Of a stretch of 64,000 bases of DNA, positions 7,983 to 16,396 are shown one piece after another (position 1 is the first letter of the stretch; each line of letters begins with the position of its first letter). Made by a program: the position numbers and the translations under genes. This DNA is from Nocardioides psychrotolerans (GTDB taxonomy: Bacteria; Actinomycetota; Actinomycetes; Propionibacteriales; Nocardioidaceae): NCBI RefSeq assembly GCF_900113685.1, contig NZ_FOQG01000012.1, positions 1 through 64,000 of the forward strand. Reading direction: 5' to 3'. A model generated the notes under the pieces. The model was not told the DNA's origin, did not search any database, and worked only from the letters and a program-made list of their open reading frames with translations.

Positions 7983-8840
7983 TCAGTTCAAGTCGTTGCG
8001 ACGCTCCAGCAGCACGGTGTCGCGCCACTGACCATCGAGCTGGGCGATGCGGCTGCGTACCGCGAGCGTGCGGTACCCGGCGGAGTGGTGCAGGGCCAGG
8101 CTGGCTCGATTCTCGGGGAATATGGACGTCTGCAGGGTCCACATTCCGGCGCCGTCGGCCCCGTTGACCTGGGTGTGAAGCAGCGTCTTGCCAACGCCTT
8201 GCCCGCGAGCGCTTTCGGCGACGTAGACCGAGGTCTCGCCAACGCCGGAATAACACGAGCGAGCAGAAATTGGCGTCACGGCGGTCCAGCCGACGACCTG
8301 GCCCTCGATCTCGGCGACCCAAGCGAGGTCGGGAAGCCATCCGGACCGCATGTGGTCGGACGTCGGCACGACAGTCTCGAACGTGGCGTTGCGGGTCGCG
8401 ATGCCCGATGAGTAGATATCCAGCACTGTCTCCATGTCTCTGTCCTCGACGAGGCGCGTGGTGACGTCACTCGGCAGGTCAGTGGGGCAGCACGGCTGTG
8501 CGGATAGGGCGCCCATGACCACGTCTGCTGCGTGCGGCAGGCCCGTGCAGCAGGCAGCGTTGACCGAGACCATGCTGGCAGTGCCAACCTTGTCGACCAC
8601 GACGAAACCCACCTTGTTGAGCACTTCGACATGGTGGGAGCAGGTGGACTGGCTGATGCCCAGTGCGGTGGCGAGGTCGCCGACGCGCAGCGCACCGGTC
8701 GGGGACGTGGACAGGGTATGAAGCAGGCGTACCCGAGTGGGGTCAGCGAGCACGCTGAACCATTCGGCGTAGCTCTCCGCGTCGGCCTTGGTCAGACTCG
8801 GTGCAGCTTGGGACACGGTCTCGACTGGTGCGGTGGTCAT
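7983..8840 (-). CDS. ArsR repressor fused to GNAT acetyltransferase (ArsN-like)
   Basis: A 285-residue two-domain protein. Residues 20-100 are an ArsR/SmtB winged helix (FSVLADPTRVRLLHTL, then LRVGDLATALGISQSTCSHHVEVL). Cys67, Cys97, Cys98, Cys117 and Cys118 are candidates for trivalent arsenic binding; the NAACCTG pair resembles C-terminal-type ArsR sites. Residues 125-285 are a GNAT domain with acetyl-CoA motif RGQGVGKTLL, and EIEGQVVGW and IFPENRASLALHHSAGY segments typical of ArsN-type N-acetyltransferases that detoxify arsinothricin or phosphinothricin. It is divergent from the flavoprotein gene, with a perfect palindrome between them. The ATG at 8840 has a weak AAGG upstream; ATG 8864 is an alternative. 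Confidence 0.88.
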   Translation of the reverse strand: MTTAPVETVSQAAPSLTKADAESYAEWFSVLADPTRVRLLHTLSTSPTGALRVGDLATALGISQSTCSHHVEVLNKVGFVVVDKVGTASMVSVNAACCTGLPHAADVVMGALSAQPCCPTDLPSDVTTRLVEDRDMETVLDIYSSGIATRNATFETVVPTSDHMRSGWLPDLAWVAEIEGQVVGWTAVTPISARSCYSGVGETSVYVAESARGQGVGKTLLHTQVNGADGAGMWTLQTSIFPENRASLALHHSAGYRTLAVRSRIAQLDGQWRDTVLLERRNDLN

Positions 8841-8889
8841 GTGCCGACGATACCTTGCTTTCATCGGTTCGGATCGATACAGTTGTTTT

Positions 8890-8905
8890 ATCGACGATTG
8901 TCGAT
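8890..8905. promoter_or_regulatory. candidate ArsR operator
   Basis: ATCGACGATTGTCGAT has perfect six-base arms and a four-base spacer. It lies in the 94-base gap between the divergent arsR-GNAT and flavoprotein genes. A related half-site (TTCATCGG ... ATCGATAC) lies at about 8861-8882. Position and symmetry fit an ArsR/SmtB-type operator controlling both directions. Confidence 0.6.
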
Positions 8906-8934
8906 GAACAAAAGATGTGTCAGGAGCAGGTCCC

Positions 8935-10284
8935 ATGCCTCACCCCGTAGTTGTCATCGGAGCCGGTCCCATCGGCTTGGCCGCAGCAGCCAACGCCGCC
9001 GAGCGCGGGCTCGACTTTGTGGTCCTCGAAGCAGGAGCGGACGCCGGTGCAGCAGTCGGGGAATGGTCGCACGTACGGCTCTTCTCGGACTGGTCCGAAC
9101 TCATCGACCCCGCTGGCCGACGGCTCCTCGAGGGCACCGGCACCTGGGTCGCGCCGGACGAGGCGGAGTTCCCGACCGGCGGGGAGTGGCGCAGGGCGTA
9201 CCTCCAACCGTTGGCCGACGCACTGAATGCCACCGCAGCAGGCTCGGTCCGCTACGGGGCCGAGGTGACCGGCGTCAGTCGCGCTGGTCGCGATCTCCTC
9301 GTCGACGCGGGCCGCGAGCGCGACCCCTTCGCTATCCACCTGCGCACTGCCGGTAGAGCCGAGCGCATGCTGGCCAGCGCTCTTGTCGACGCCACGGGCA
9401 CGTGGCGTCGACCGAACCCGCTCGGAGCCGACGGATACCCGGCGCTGGGCGAGGCCGAGAACGCGGCCCGCGTCACCTACGGCATCCCCGACTTCTCAGA
9501 CCGGTCCGTCGCTGCGCGTTACGCCGGGAAGCACGTGATCGTGGCCGGAAAGGGAGCTTCAGCGCAGGGTGTGCTCATCGGGCTCAGCAAAGTGGCGACT
9601 GCTGACCCCGCGACGCGGGTCTCGTGGCTACTGCGGCGCTCCAGCGTCGGGGACGCCTTCGGCGGCGGCGATAACGACCAGCTCGAGCAGCGCGGCAAGC
9701 TCGGGCAGGACGCCCGAAGCGCGGTCGAGAGCGGACTGGTCACGAATCTGACCGGGTTCCGCACCGAGTCGGTCCGCGTCCAGGACGACGACCGTCTCAC
9801 TGTCACCTCGACCAACGGGCAGCAGGTGGCCGACGTCGACGAGATCATCGTAGTCACGGGCTTCCGTCCAGACTTCTCGTTCCTCTCCGAGGTCCGCCTC
9901 GACCTTGATCCCGCGCTCGGGGCCGTCCGGGCCCTGGCCGAGCAGATCCACCCTGATCACCACTCCTGCGGTGACGTCGCCCCGCACGGGCACCGCGAAC
10001 TGGCCCAGCCCGAGCAGGGGCTCTTCGTCGTCGGTATGAAGTCCTACGGCCGTGCGCCGTCGTTCCTCGCCATGACCGGCTTCGAGCAAGCCCGCTCCGT
10101 CGTCGCCGCGCTCGACGGTGACCTCGACGCCGCCGACCGCGTCGAGCTCGTGCTCCCCGAGACCGGTGTGTGCCACGGCGCCGGAGCTTTCGACGACCCG
10201 AGTGCCGTGGCGGCGCCCGGTGGCTGTTGCGGAGCCCCGACCGACACTGACCCCCGACTCATCAGCCTCGGGCGCCCCTCCTGA
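8935..10284 (+). CDS. FAD/NAD(P)-dependent monooxygenase, ArsO-like
   Basis: A 449-residue flavoprotein. The FAD Rossmann motif VVIGAGPIGLAAAAN is at residues 7-20, and a second nucleotide-binding motif (VIVAGKGASAQG) is near 200, the two-dinucleotide layout of flavin monooxygenases. The C-terminus has a Cys-rich tail (GGCCGAP, plus an earlier VCHGAG) that could bind metal(loid). Its place, divergent from an ArsR-ArsN fusion and upstream of an MFS transporter, matches ArsO-type flavoproteins of actinobacterial ars loci. AGGAG at 8922 supports the ATG at 8935; an upstream in-frame GTG at 8917 has no such site. The exact substrate is inferred from context only. Confidence 0.8.
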   Translation: MPHPVVVIGAGPIGLAAAANAAERGLDFVVLEAGADAGAAVGEWSHVRLFSDWSELIDPAGRRLLEGTGTWVAPDEAEFPTGGEWRRAYLQPLADALNATAAGSVRYGAEVTGVSRAGRDLLVDAGRERDPFAIHLRTAGRAERMLASALVDATGTWRRPNPLGADGYPALGEAENAARVTYGIPDFSDRSVAARYAGKHVIVAGKGASAQGVLIGLSKVATADPATRVSWLLRRSSVGDAFGGGDNDQLEQRGKLGQDARSAVESGLVTNLTGFRTESVRVQDDDRLTVTSTNGQQVADVDEIIVVTGFRPDFSFLSEVRLDLDPALGAVRALAEQIHPDHHSCGDVAPHGHRELAQPEQGLFVVGMKSYGRAPSFLAMTGFEQARSVVAALDGDLDAADRVELVLPETGVCHGAGAFDDPSAVAAPGGCCGAPTDTDPRLISLGRPS

Positions 10285-10313
10285 TAACCGGGAGCTGAGA
10301 TTAGGTCGGGCTC

Positions 10314-11555
10314 ATGACCTCGACCCAGACAGCCACCCAGCCCGGCGCCCTCGACGACGCCGGGCTGCGGCGCGTGGTCGTCGTGCTCAGCACGGTGCAG
10401 ATCGTGTCGTGGGGTTGCCTGTACTACGCCTTCGCGGCCCTGCAGTCCTCCGTCATCGCTGAGACCGGCTGGTCCGGAGTCGCGGTTACCGGTGCGTTCT
10501 CTCTCGCCCAGGTTGTCTCAGCCGTGGCGGGCCTCTGGGTCGGGCGGCACATCGACGCCCACGGCCCCCGCGCTGTCATGACGTTCGCCTCGTTACTCGC
10601 CGTCCCCGGCCTGCTCGGTGTCGCTCTCGCCCCGACGCTTCCCTGGTTCTACGCCGGGTGGGTCCTGGTCGGCGCAGCCATGGCCGGCACCCTGTATCCT
10701 CCGGCGTTCGCGGCCCTCACTCGCTGGGGCGGCAGTCGTCGCATCGGCGCCCTGACCACGCTCACCCTCGTCGCTGGCCTGGCAAGCACCGTCTTCGCGC
10801 CCTTGGCCTCCGTGCTGGACGATCTGGTCGGGTGGCGACTGGCGTACATGCTCCTTTTGGGCGGCCTGGTCGTCATCACGGCACCGTTGCACTGGTGGGG
10901 CTTGAACGAGCCCTGGGAACAAAGCTCGGGTACGCGTCGCGAGCCGTACGGGTCGACGGCGCAGACTGCCGGCGCAGTGACCCGCAGCCGGGCGTTCCGG
11001 TGCCTGATGGTCGCCAATACCCTGACAGCTCTCGCGGTCTTCGCGGTTGTGATCAACCTGGTGCCGATGCTCGTGGAGCAGGGGATGAGCCGCGACCGCG
11101 CGGCCATGGCACTAGGGCTTGGGGGTCTCGGTCAGGTCGCCGGTCGACTGGGCTACGCACGCTTCGCCCGCAGCACCACGCTGGTCGTCCGCGCCGTGCT
11201 AGTCGGTGCCTGCGTCGCGGTCGCGACCGCCGCCCTGGCGTTGGCGCCGGCCACTGACGGGTGGCTCGTTACCGTCGGGATGCTCCTCGGGCTGGCCCGC
11301 GGGATCTACACCCTCGTTCAGGCCACTGCGATCACGGACCGGTGGAGTTCGGCTTCGTACGGAAAGCTCAATGGCGTCCTGACCGCGCCGGCCCTTTTCG
11401 CCGCTGCGGCGGCACCCTTCGTGGGCGCTGGTCTCGCGGACCTGCTTGGAAGCCATGCGCACGCGTTCCTGCTCCTTGCCGGGACGTCGGCGGTCGCAGC
11501 TGTCCTGATGCTGTGGTCCATTCCCGCTCCAGCCGACCCAAGCCTCCCGGCCTGA
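10314..11555 (+). CDS. MFS transporter in ars-type operon
   Basis: A 413-residue major facilitator protein with about twelve hydrophobic segments. It shows an MFS signature loop (GLWVGRHIDAHGPRAVMT) between the second and third helices and a long central loop (residues 200-225). It starts 29 bases after the flavoprotein stop, so the two are probably cotranscribed from the promoter next to the ArsR palindrome. By position it should export the oxidised or acetylated product handled by its neighbours, possibly an organoarsenical (inference). The ribosome binding site is weak (TTAGG upstream of ATG). It is not ArsB or Acr3. Confidence 0.85.
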   Translation: MTSTQTATQPGALDDAGLRRVVVVLSTVQIVSWGCLYYAFAALQSSVIAETGWSGVAVTGAFSLAQVVSAVAGLWVGRHIDAHGPRAVMTFASLLAVPGLLGVALAPTLPWFYAGWVLVGAAMAGTLYPPAFAALTRWGGSRRIGALTTLTLVAGLASTVFAPLASVLDDLVGWRLAYMLLLGGLVVITAPLHWWGLNEPWEQSSGTRREPYGSTAQTAGAVTRSRAFRCLMVANTLTALAVFAVVINLVPMLVEQGMSRDRAAMALGLGGLGQVAGRLGYARFARSTTLVVRAVLVGACVAVATAALALAPATDGWLVTVGMLLGLARGIYTLVQATAITDRWSSASYGKLNGVLTAPALFAAAAAPFVGAGLADLLGSHAHAFLLLAGTSAVAAVLMLWSIPAPADPSLPA

Positions 11556-11564
11556 CCGTCTACG

Positions 11565-11579
11565 CCCCCGTTTTCGGGG
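11565..11579 (+). terminator. short hairpin after MFS gene
   Basis: CCCCG and CGGGG arms with a TTTT loop lie ten bases after the MFS stop codon. No U-tract follows, so this is a weak candidate terminator. Confidence 0.3.
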
Positions 11580-11788
11580 TCGATGGTGCAATTCCGACGA
11601 CTGAGGCGGGGATGTGGGTCATCCGGGTGAGCTTGTGTCAGCGCCGATTTCGGTGCGTTCGCCGGTAGTGTGATGAGCCCCGTTGCGGCCCGGCCGAGCC
11701 TTCTCGCGCGACAGCCTCATCAGGAATGCGGTGGTCCGGTCCGGTGGCAGTTCGACGGCGGCCGCCCGCTGTGTGACAGCATCCTGAC

Positions 11789-12187
11789 GTGAACATCGAG
11801 ACCGTCGCAATGGTCGCCACTGCGCTCCTGGCGCTCGCCTCGGCCTTCCAGATCGGGCTCGCCGCCGGCGCACCCTGGGGAGCGGCGGCGTACGGCGGAC
11901 GCGCGGTCCTCAGCGACGGGGCCCTGCCGATAGCCTACCGCTGGGCTAGTGCTGTCGCCGCGCTGACGCTTATCGGCGTCATATGGGTCGCCCTGGCGTC
12001 CGCCTCGCTCGTGGGTCGCGGATCGGTGTCCGGATCGGCGCTGACGGTCCTGCTGTGGGCCTTAACCGCCGTCTTCGTCCTCAATACGCTCGGCAACGCC
12101 CGCGGCCACCACCCGGTCGAGCGGTGGGGGGCCGGTACCGTCACCGCGATCCTGGCCGCCCTTTGTGCCGTTCTGGCCGCGCGCTGA
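11789..12187 (+). CDS. four-helix membrane protein, unknown function
   Basis: A 132-residue protein starting at GTG, with four hydrophobic segments: around residues 5-27, 50-73, 82-103 and 112-131. The pattern GLAAGAPWGAAAYGG after the first helix and FVLNTLGNARGHHPVERWGAG before the last recur in small actinobacterial membrane proteins of unknown role. No clear Shine-Dalgarno sequence is present. It lies 230 bases after the MFS gene and before a convergent GlxA-type regulator. The 188 bases after it show nothing I recognise. Confidence 0.65.
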   Translation: MNIETVAMVATALLALASAFQIGLAAGAPWGAAAYGGRAVLSDGALPIAYRWASAVAALTLIGVIWVALASASLVGRGSVSGSALTVLLWALTAVFVLNTLGNARGHHPVERWGAGTVTAILAALCAVLAAR

Positions 12188-12375
12188 GCCGCCGCCCCGC
12201 GTCTCGATCGACAGCTTGGTCCCCGCCATCGTCGGGTTGGTGACCGGACGAGAGCCGCAGGTCACTCAATGGACGCTTCGGGTGCTGACGCATCCGGGCA
12301 TGCGGAGCGGGACGCCCGATCACAGTCATGGTCACGGCGACCAGTGCTCGGGGACGGCGAGTGTGGCGGGGCGCC

Positions 12376-13356
12376 CTATGTGAGGCGGCCGCTGGCGTCG
12401 ATCGCGCGGAAGGCCTGACGGTAGGCCTGGGGGCTGATTCCTACCTGTCGACGGAAGTGTGGTCGTAGCGACACGCCGGCACCTAGCCCCACATGGTGGG
12501 CGATGGCGTCGACGGAGAGGTCGGTGCCCTCGAGCAGGCGTTGAGCGTGCAGCACGCGCTGATGCAGGAGCCACCTCATCGGGGAATCGCCGACAGCAGC
12601 ACGGAATCGGCGGTCGAAGGCTCGTCTACTCATGTGGGCTCGTGCCGCCATGCCCTCCACGTCCAGGGGGGAGCCGAGGTGCTCGAGGGCATGGGCGAGG
12701 ACCGCGAACATGTCGTCGTCGAGGCGCCCGGGCACGGGTTGGTCGAGGTACTGCGCCTGGGTGCCGCTGCGCTGTGGTGGCACCACCATCCGTCTGGCGA
12801 TGGCAGCGGCCGGGCCCGCTCCGATCGTGCGGCGTACCAGGTGTAGACACGCGTCGATGCCGGCCGCGGCGCCGGCGCTGGTGAGCACGTCACCCTCGTC
12901 GACGAAGAGCGCGGCTGGGTCGACCGTCACCTTGGGGTAGGCCGCGGCCAGCGCGCCGGTGAAGGCCCAGTGCGTCGCCGCGCGCCTGCCGTCGAGAAGG
13001 CCCGCAGCTGCCACCACGAAGGCGCCGAGGCACAGCCCGACGATCACGGCGCCGTCGGCATGCGCTGCCTGTAGGGCTGCCAGCACTGGCTCACCCGGCC
13101 GCTCGTGCGGGTCTCGCCACGCGGGGACAACTACGATGCCGGCGGTCCTCAAGGCATCCAGCTCGTAGGGCGCCCGGATCTCCAACCCACCGGTGGTGCG
13201 CAGCGGCCCCTGCTCGGCTGCCACCGATTGGAGCTCAAAGCGGTGCCCCGCTCCGCGCGGGATGTCTGTGGAAAACACGCTGAGCGGGACGCTCATCTCG
13301 AACAGGGGCGAACGGTCGAAAACCAGAACCGACACCACCGATGGGTCACGCGTCAC
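12376..13356 (-). CDS. GlxA family AraC-type regulator with DJ-1 domain (second)
   Basis: A 326-residue regulator with an N-terminal DJ-1/PfpI domain (Cys109 in VGLCLGAFVVAAAGLL followed by AATHW) and a C-terminal AraC double helix-turn-helix (LDVEGMAARAHMSRRAFDRRFR, then SVDAIAHHVGLGAGVSLRPHFRR). I chose the GTG at 13356 because AGAGGAA lies at good spacing. It is divergent from the metallo-beta-lactamase-fold gene at 13444, with 87 bases between them, and may regulate it. It differs from the regulator at 6923 in sequence around the nucleophile (CLG versus CSG), so the two probably sense different ligands. Confidence 0.9.
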   Translation of the reverse strand: MTRDPSVVSVLVFDRSPLFEMSVPLSVFSTDIPRGAGHRFELQSVAAEQGPLRTTGGLEIRAPYELDALRTAGIVVVPAWRDPHERPGEPVLAALQAAHADGAVIVGLCLGAFVVAAAGLLDGRRAATHWAFTGALAAAYPKVTVDPAALFVDEGDVLTSAGAAAGIDACLHLVRRTIGAGPAAAIARRMVVPPQRSGTQAQYLDQPVPGRLDDDMFAVLAHALEHLGSPLDVEGMAARAHMSRRAFDRRFRAAVGDSPMRWLLHQRVLHAQRLLEGTDLSVDAIAHHVGLGAGVSLRPHFRRQVGISPQAYRQAFRAIDASGRLT

Positions 13357-13443
13357 AACAATGTTCCTCTCGTGGCCGGATCCGATCGTAATGCGGCTGG
13401 CAGACCAGTTCCGGCGGCTCGCTAAGAACACCAGGATCGACCC

Positions 13444-14250
13444 ATGCCCACGACGCGATGTTCCTCGACCTACCCTGCCCCCGGATCACAGTTCGGCCTC
13501 ACCATCGAGGCCTTCGGTGGCCCCACGGCACTGCTGACCGTGGCCGGACTCCGGCTGTTGACCGACCCGACCTTCGACGAGCCCGGCGAGTACCCGGGCG
13601 AGATGTTCAAGCTCGTCAAGACCGCTCCGCCGGCGCGCAGCGCCGAGGACATCGGGACCGTGGACGCGGTCCTGCTCTCGCACGACGAGCACGCCGACAA
13701 CCTCGACGACGCGGGACGCCGCTACCTCGCCACGGTGCCGCTGGTACTGAGTACGGTCGGGGCTGTACAGCGCCTTGCTGGTACGACAATCAGCCGTCCG
13801 GCGTGGGAGGGCCTGGACCTGATGGGTCCAGACGGGACGGTCGCTCGCGTCACGTGGGTGCCCGCTCAACATGGCCCCGAGTGGGCAACGGCATTCACCG
13901 GCGAAGTCACCGGCTTCGTGTTGTCCGGCCCCGGGCTTCCCACGGTCTACGTCAGTGGCGACAACTCTTCCCTCGACGTGGTCCGCACCATCGCCGAGCG
14001 GTGCGCGCCGATCGACGTTGCCTTGCTGTTCGCGGGCGCCGGAGTGGTGCAGCCTCTCGATGCGGTGCTCACCCTGACCGGAGAGGAAGCCGTGGAGGCC
14101 TCGGTGATCCTTGGGGCCCGGCACGTGGTCGTGGTGCACGCGGATGGTTGGACGCACTTCACCGAGGGGCGCACCGAGATCGAGGCCGCCTTCGAGCGCG
14201 CTGGCCAGTCCGTCACGGTCCTAGCGCCGGGGGCGGTTCTCACGCTGTGA
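13444..14250 (+). CDS. MBL-fold metallohydrolase
   Basis: A 268-residue metallo-beta-lactamase-fold protein of the L-ascorbate-lactonase (UlaG)-like branch. The metal motif is SHDEHADNLD (His80, Asp81, His83, Asp85), a variant of HxHxDH in which the first pair is His-Asp. Further conserved segments are VPAQHGPEW, VYVSGDNSS and HVVVVHADGWTHF. There is no signal peptide. AGGA lies eight bases before the ATG. It is divergent from a GlxA regulator. The substrate is unknown; the regulator pairing suggests an inducible small-molecule hydrolase. Confidence 0.82.
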   Translation: MPTTRCSSTYPAPGSQFGLTIEAFGGPTALLTVAGLRLLTDPTFDEPGEYPGEMFKLVKTAPPARSAEDIGTVDAVLLSHDEHADNLDDAGRRYLATVPLVLSTVGAVQRLAGTTISRPAWEGLDLMGPDGTVARVTWVPAQHGPEWATAFTGEVTGFVLSGPGLPTVYVSGDNSSLDVVRTIAERCAPIDVALLFAGAGVVQPLDAVLTLTGEEAVEASVILGARHVVVVHADGWTHFTEGRTEIEAAFERAGQSVTVLAPGAVLTL

Positions 14251-14297
14251 ACCTGCCGACTGTGCGACTTCGGATCACACACGTCGTACTCCGGCTG

Positions 14298-14333
14298 GCC
14301 CGGATAGCCCGGATAGCCCGGATAGCCCGGATA
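14298..14333. repeat. 9-bp tandem repeat, four copies
   Basis: GCCCGGATA is repeated four times head to tail, with a partial fifth copy (GCC). It lies about 50 bases after the MBL gene stop. On one strand it could encode Arg-Ile-Ala repeats, on the other Gly-Tyr-Pro repeats, but no gene is evident. Confidence 0.9.
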
Positions 14334-14378
14334 GCCTGAACACCCCGCAGCCCCGCACCCCCGACCCGAGAAGGCGCC

Positions 14379-14640
14379 ATGGCCCGGCACTCCCGGCACG
14401 CTCGTCCTCCTCACCCATCCCAACCCCTCAACCTCCCGCGTCACACTGGCGACGCTGTCGCGGGCTTACTCGACGTTGCGGTCCGCGAGCTGATGCGGCC
14501 CCTGCGACGCCACCGCGCACCAGGGCAGCATGGCCTTCGCCGATCCGTTCGTCGTGGATGGCGCCGGGACCCTCGACAACGACGCGCTGGTGTCATACCG
14601 AGCACGCAGTCACATGGGAGGACCGCTGGCACCAATCGCC
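14379..14640 (+). pseudogene. decayed NAD(P)H:quinone oxidoreductase (flavodoxin fold)
   Basis: Two pieces of a KefF/YwrO-like quinone reductase can be read in different frames. The first piece (VLLTHPNPSTSRVT, from about 14405) matches the N-terminal LLAHPNPxxSRVN-type segment and soon meets a stop. The second (FADPFVVDGAGTLDNDALVSY, from about 14532) matches the C-terminal PFVxxGAxxLDDxAL-type segment. The middle half of the gene, including the active site, is missing. This is a deletion remnant, judged by family pattern recall rather than by alignment. Confidence 0.45.
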
Positions 14641-15028
14641 CGATGCTTGACGGTGGGCCTGCCGGCTCGTTCATCCTGAAGGGAACCTGCAGGTCGCAGC
14701 GAGCTTTGCACCCGGTCCCACACGAAGCGGAGGACCCGTTCGCCAGCGTCCACCGGCACTTCGTCGCTGGAAAGCCCAGGATCGCACGCTCCAAGCTCGC
14801 CCCCAGAAAGCCAAACACGGGTAGCCGCCACGCGTATTGTCACAGCCCGCCAACACTCCACCTCGACTCAGAAGGGGTCCCTCGTCCAGGTCTGGGGAAG
14901 GCCGCGACTCCTCGTGCGTTAGCCGATTCAATTCCACCGTCATGCCGACCTCGACGACTTGGCTGCCGACGACAGTCGGCTACTGGTCTGAGACATCTGC
15001 TGCGATCTACCCCTACGAAAGGACCATC
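14641..15028. other. gap without recognisable gene
   Basis: About 390 bases between the quinone reductase remnant and the cupin gene. Short open frames exist on both strands but none has a good start site or a recognisable sequence. It may be further debris and must contain the cupin promoter near its right end. Confidence 0.4.
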
Positions 15029-15343
15029 ATGCAGTTCGTCTCTGCTCATGCCTACACCGGCACAAAGCCCTGGGATGCCCTGGACCTCGTCACCTTCGAG
15101 CAACCCACGACGGTCCGATTGCACTGGACGAATGAGCCATACGTCTGGCACGTCAACGACGGCGAGGAAGTCTTTGTCGTCCTCGACGGAGAAGTCGATA
15201 TGCACTACCGCGTGAACGGCGTCGACAAGATTCAGGCCATGCGTGCCGGCGACGTCTGTCAGGCCGCACTCGGCGACGAGCACGTTGCCCATCCGCGCGG
15301 CGAGGCAAGAATCCTCGTGGTGGAGCGACTGGGAAGCATCTGA
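15029..15343 (+). CDS. small cupin-domain protein
   Basis: A 104-residue single-domain cupin. The core strands EEVFVVLDGEVDMHYRV and GDVCQAALGDEHVAHPRGEARILVVE give a cupin motif with His near 85-88; the first metal-binding histidine pair is not canonical (WHVNDGEE). Cupins of this size act as small isomerases, oxygenase-like enzymes or ligand sensors. GAAAGGA eight bases before the ATG supports the start. It lies 165 bases before a PhzF-family gene on the same strand, suggesting a shared pathway. Specific function is unknown. Confidence 0.8.
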   Translation: MQFVSAHAYTGTKPWDALDLVTFEQPTTVRLHWTNEPYVWHVNDGEEVFVVLDGEVDMHYRVNGVDKIQAMRAGDVCQAALGDEHVAHPRGEARILVVERLGSI

Positions 15344-15508
15344 CTTGACACCACTTGCATCGCTGCACCCCGCGGGTCCCCACCCCACGCTTGGCCTGTC
15401 GTTTCCCCTGACGAGTGGGCCAGGTCGTCAAGCTCACACGAGTGGGCGCGACGGCCTCTTGAACAGCATCTACTCGTTAGTTCAGATCGAATACCTAGGA
15501 GCATGGCC

Positions 15509-16363
15509 ATGGACAACACCCGCAGCGAAGTACTTCGCTACGCGGCCTTTACGGACTCCGGCAAGGGCGGCAACCCCGCCGGGGTGGTCCTCGATGCTCG
15601 ATCGTTGAGCGAGACCGACATGCTCGCGATCGCCCGGGAAGTCGGCTATTCCGAGACCGCCTTCGTGCTACCGACTCTCGAGCCATCGGAATTTCAGGTG
15701 CGGTACTTCAGTCCCAAGTCGGAGGTCGCCTTCTGTGGGCACGCCACCGTGGCTGCGGCCGTCGCGTTGGCCGAGCGAGACGGTCCGGGGGCTCGCGACT
15801 TCACCACCCTGGCAGGACTAGTCACGGTGAACGCGGTTGCCGACGAGCGCGGTGTCACCGCCACCCTGACCTCCCCGGCCACCCGCACGCGCCCGGTGGA
15901 AGAGTCAGTCCTGAGCGCGACGCTAGCCGCGATCGGTTGGCGCGAAGAAGACCTTGACCCGATGTACCCTCCGCACGTTGCCTTCGCGGGCAACGACCAC
16001 CTGGTGCTTGGCGTAGCGAGACTCGCGACCCTGGCTGGGCTGGACTACGACTTCGACCAGCTGTCCGCGCTCATGGAACGAGAGCAGTGGACGACCGTCC
16101 ACATGTTCTGGGCCGAACAGGACGGCGTCTTCCATGTGCGCAACGCCTTTCCCCCTGGCGGCGTCGTGGAGGACCCGGCCACCGGAGCAGCCGCAGCAGC
16201 GTTCGGCGGGTACCTGCGCTCACTTGGGTTAGTCACCATCCCTGCTCGACTGACCCTCCTGCAGGGCACGCATATGGGCTCACCCAGCCGGCTCATCGTT
16301 GACATTGACGCCCATACCGACAGCGTGCGCGTCACTGGATCGGCTTCTCGAATGCCGCTGTAG
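15509..16363 (+). CDS. PhzF family isomerase/epimerase
   Basis: A 284-residue PhzF-family protein with the diaminopimelate-epimerase-like double-barrel fold. The N-terminal segment ends in GYSETAFV, where Glu49 corresponds to the catalytic Glu of PhzF. The signatures KGGNPAGVVLDA, SEVAFCGHATVAAA and, in the second barrel, DPATGAAAAAFGGYL are all present. Start ATG 15509 was chosen because AGGAG lies eight bases upstream and would be too close to ATG 15503. No other phenazine genes are nearby, so the substrate is probably not a phenazine precursor. An HD-domain hydrolase follows by 33 bases and a cupin precedes. Confidence 0.88.
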   Translation: MDNTRSEVLRYAAFTDSGKGGNPAGVVLDARSLSETDMLAIAREVGYSETAFVLPTLEPSEFQVRYFSPKSEVAFCGHATVAAAVALAERDGPGARDFTTLAGLVTVNAVADERGVTATLTSPATRTRPVEESVLSATLAAIGWREEDLDPMYPPHVAFAGNDHLVLGVARLATLAGLDYDFDQLSALMEREQWTTVHMFWAEQDGVFHVRNAFPPGGVVEDPATGAAAAAFGGYLRSLGLVTIPARLTLLQGTHMGSPSRLIVDIDAHTDSVRVTGSASRMPL

Positions 16364-16396
16364 TTTGCCGAAGCGCCCTTGAAGGACTCATCTGAA

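Noticed and set aside
13947..14444. Collagen-like Gly-Tyr-Pro repeat protein on the minus strand
   Set aside because: The repeat comes only from translating the four-copy 9-bp tandem repeat, and most of the frame lies antisense to the MBL gene.
14837..15343. Longer cupin protein starting at 14837
   Set aside because: The upstream 64 codons read as Ser/Arg-rich noise, while ATG 15029 has a good ribosome binding site and gives a standard small cupin.
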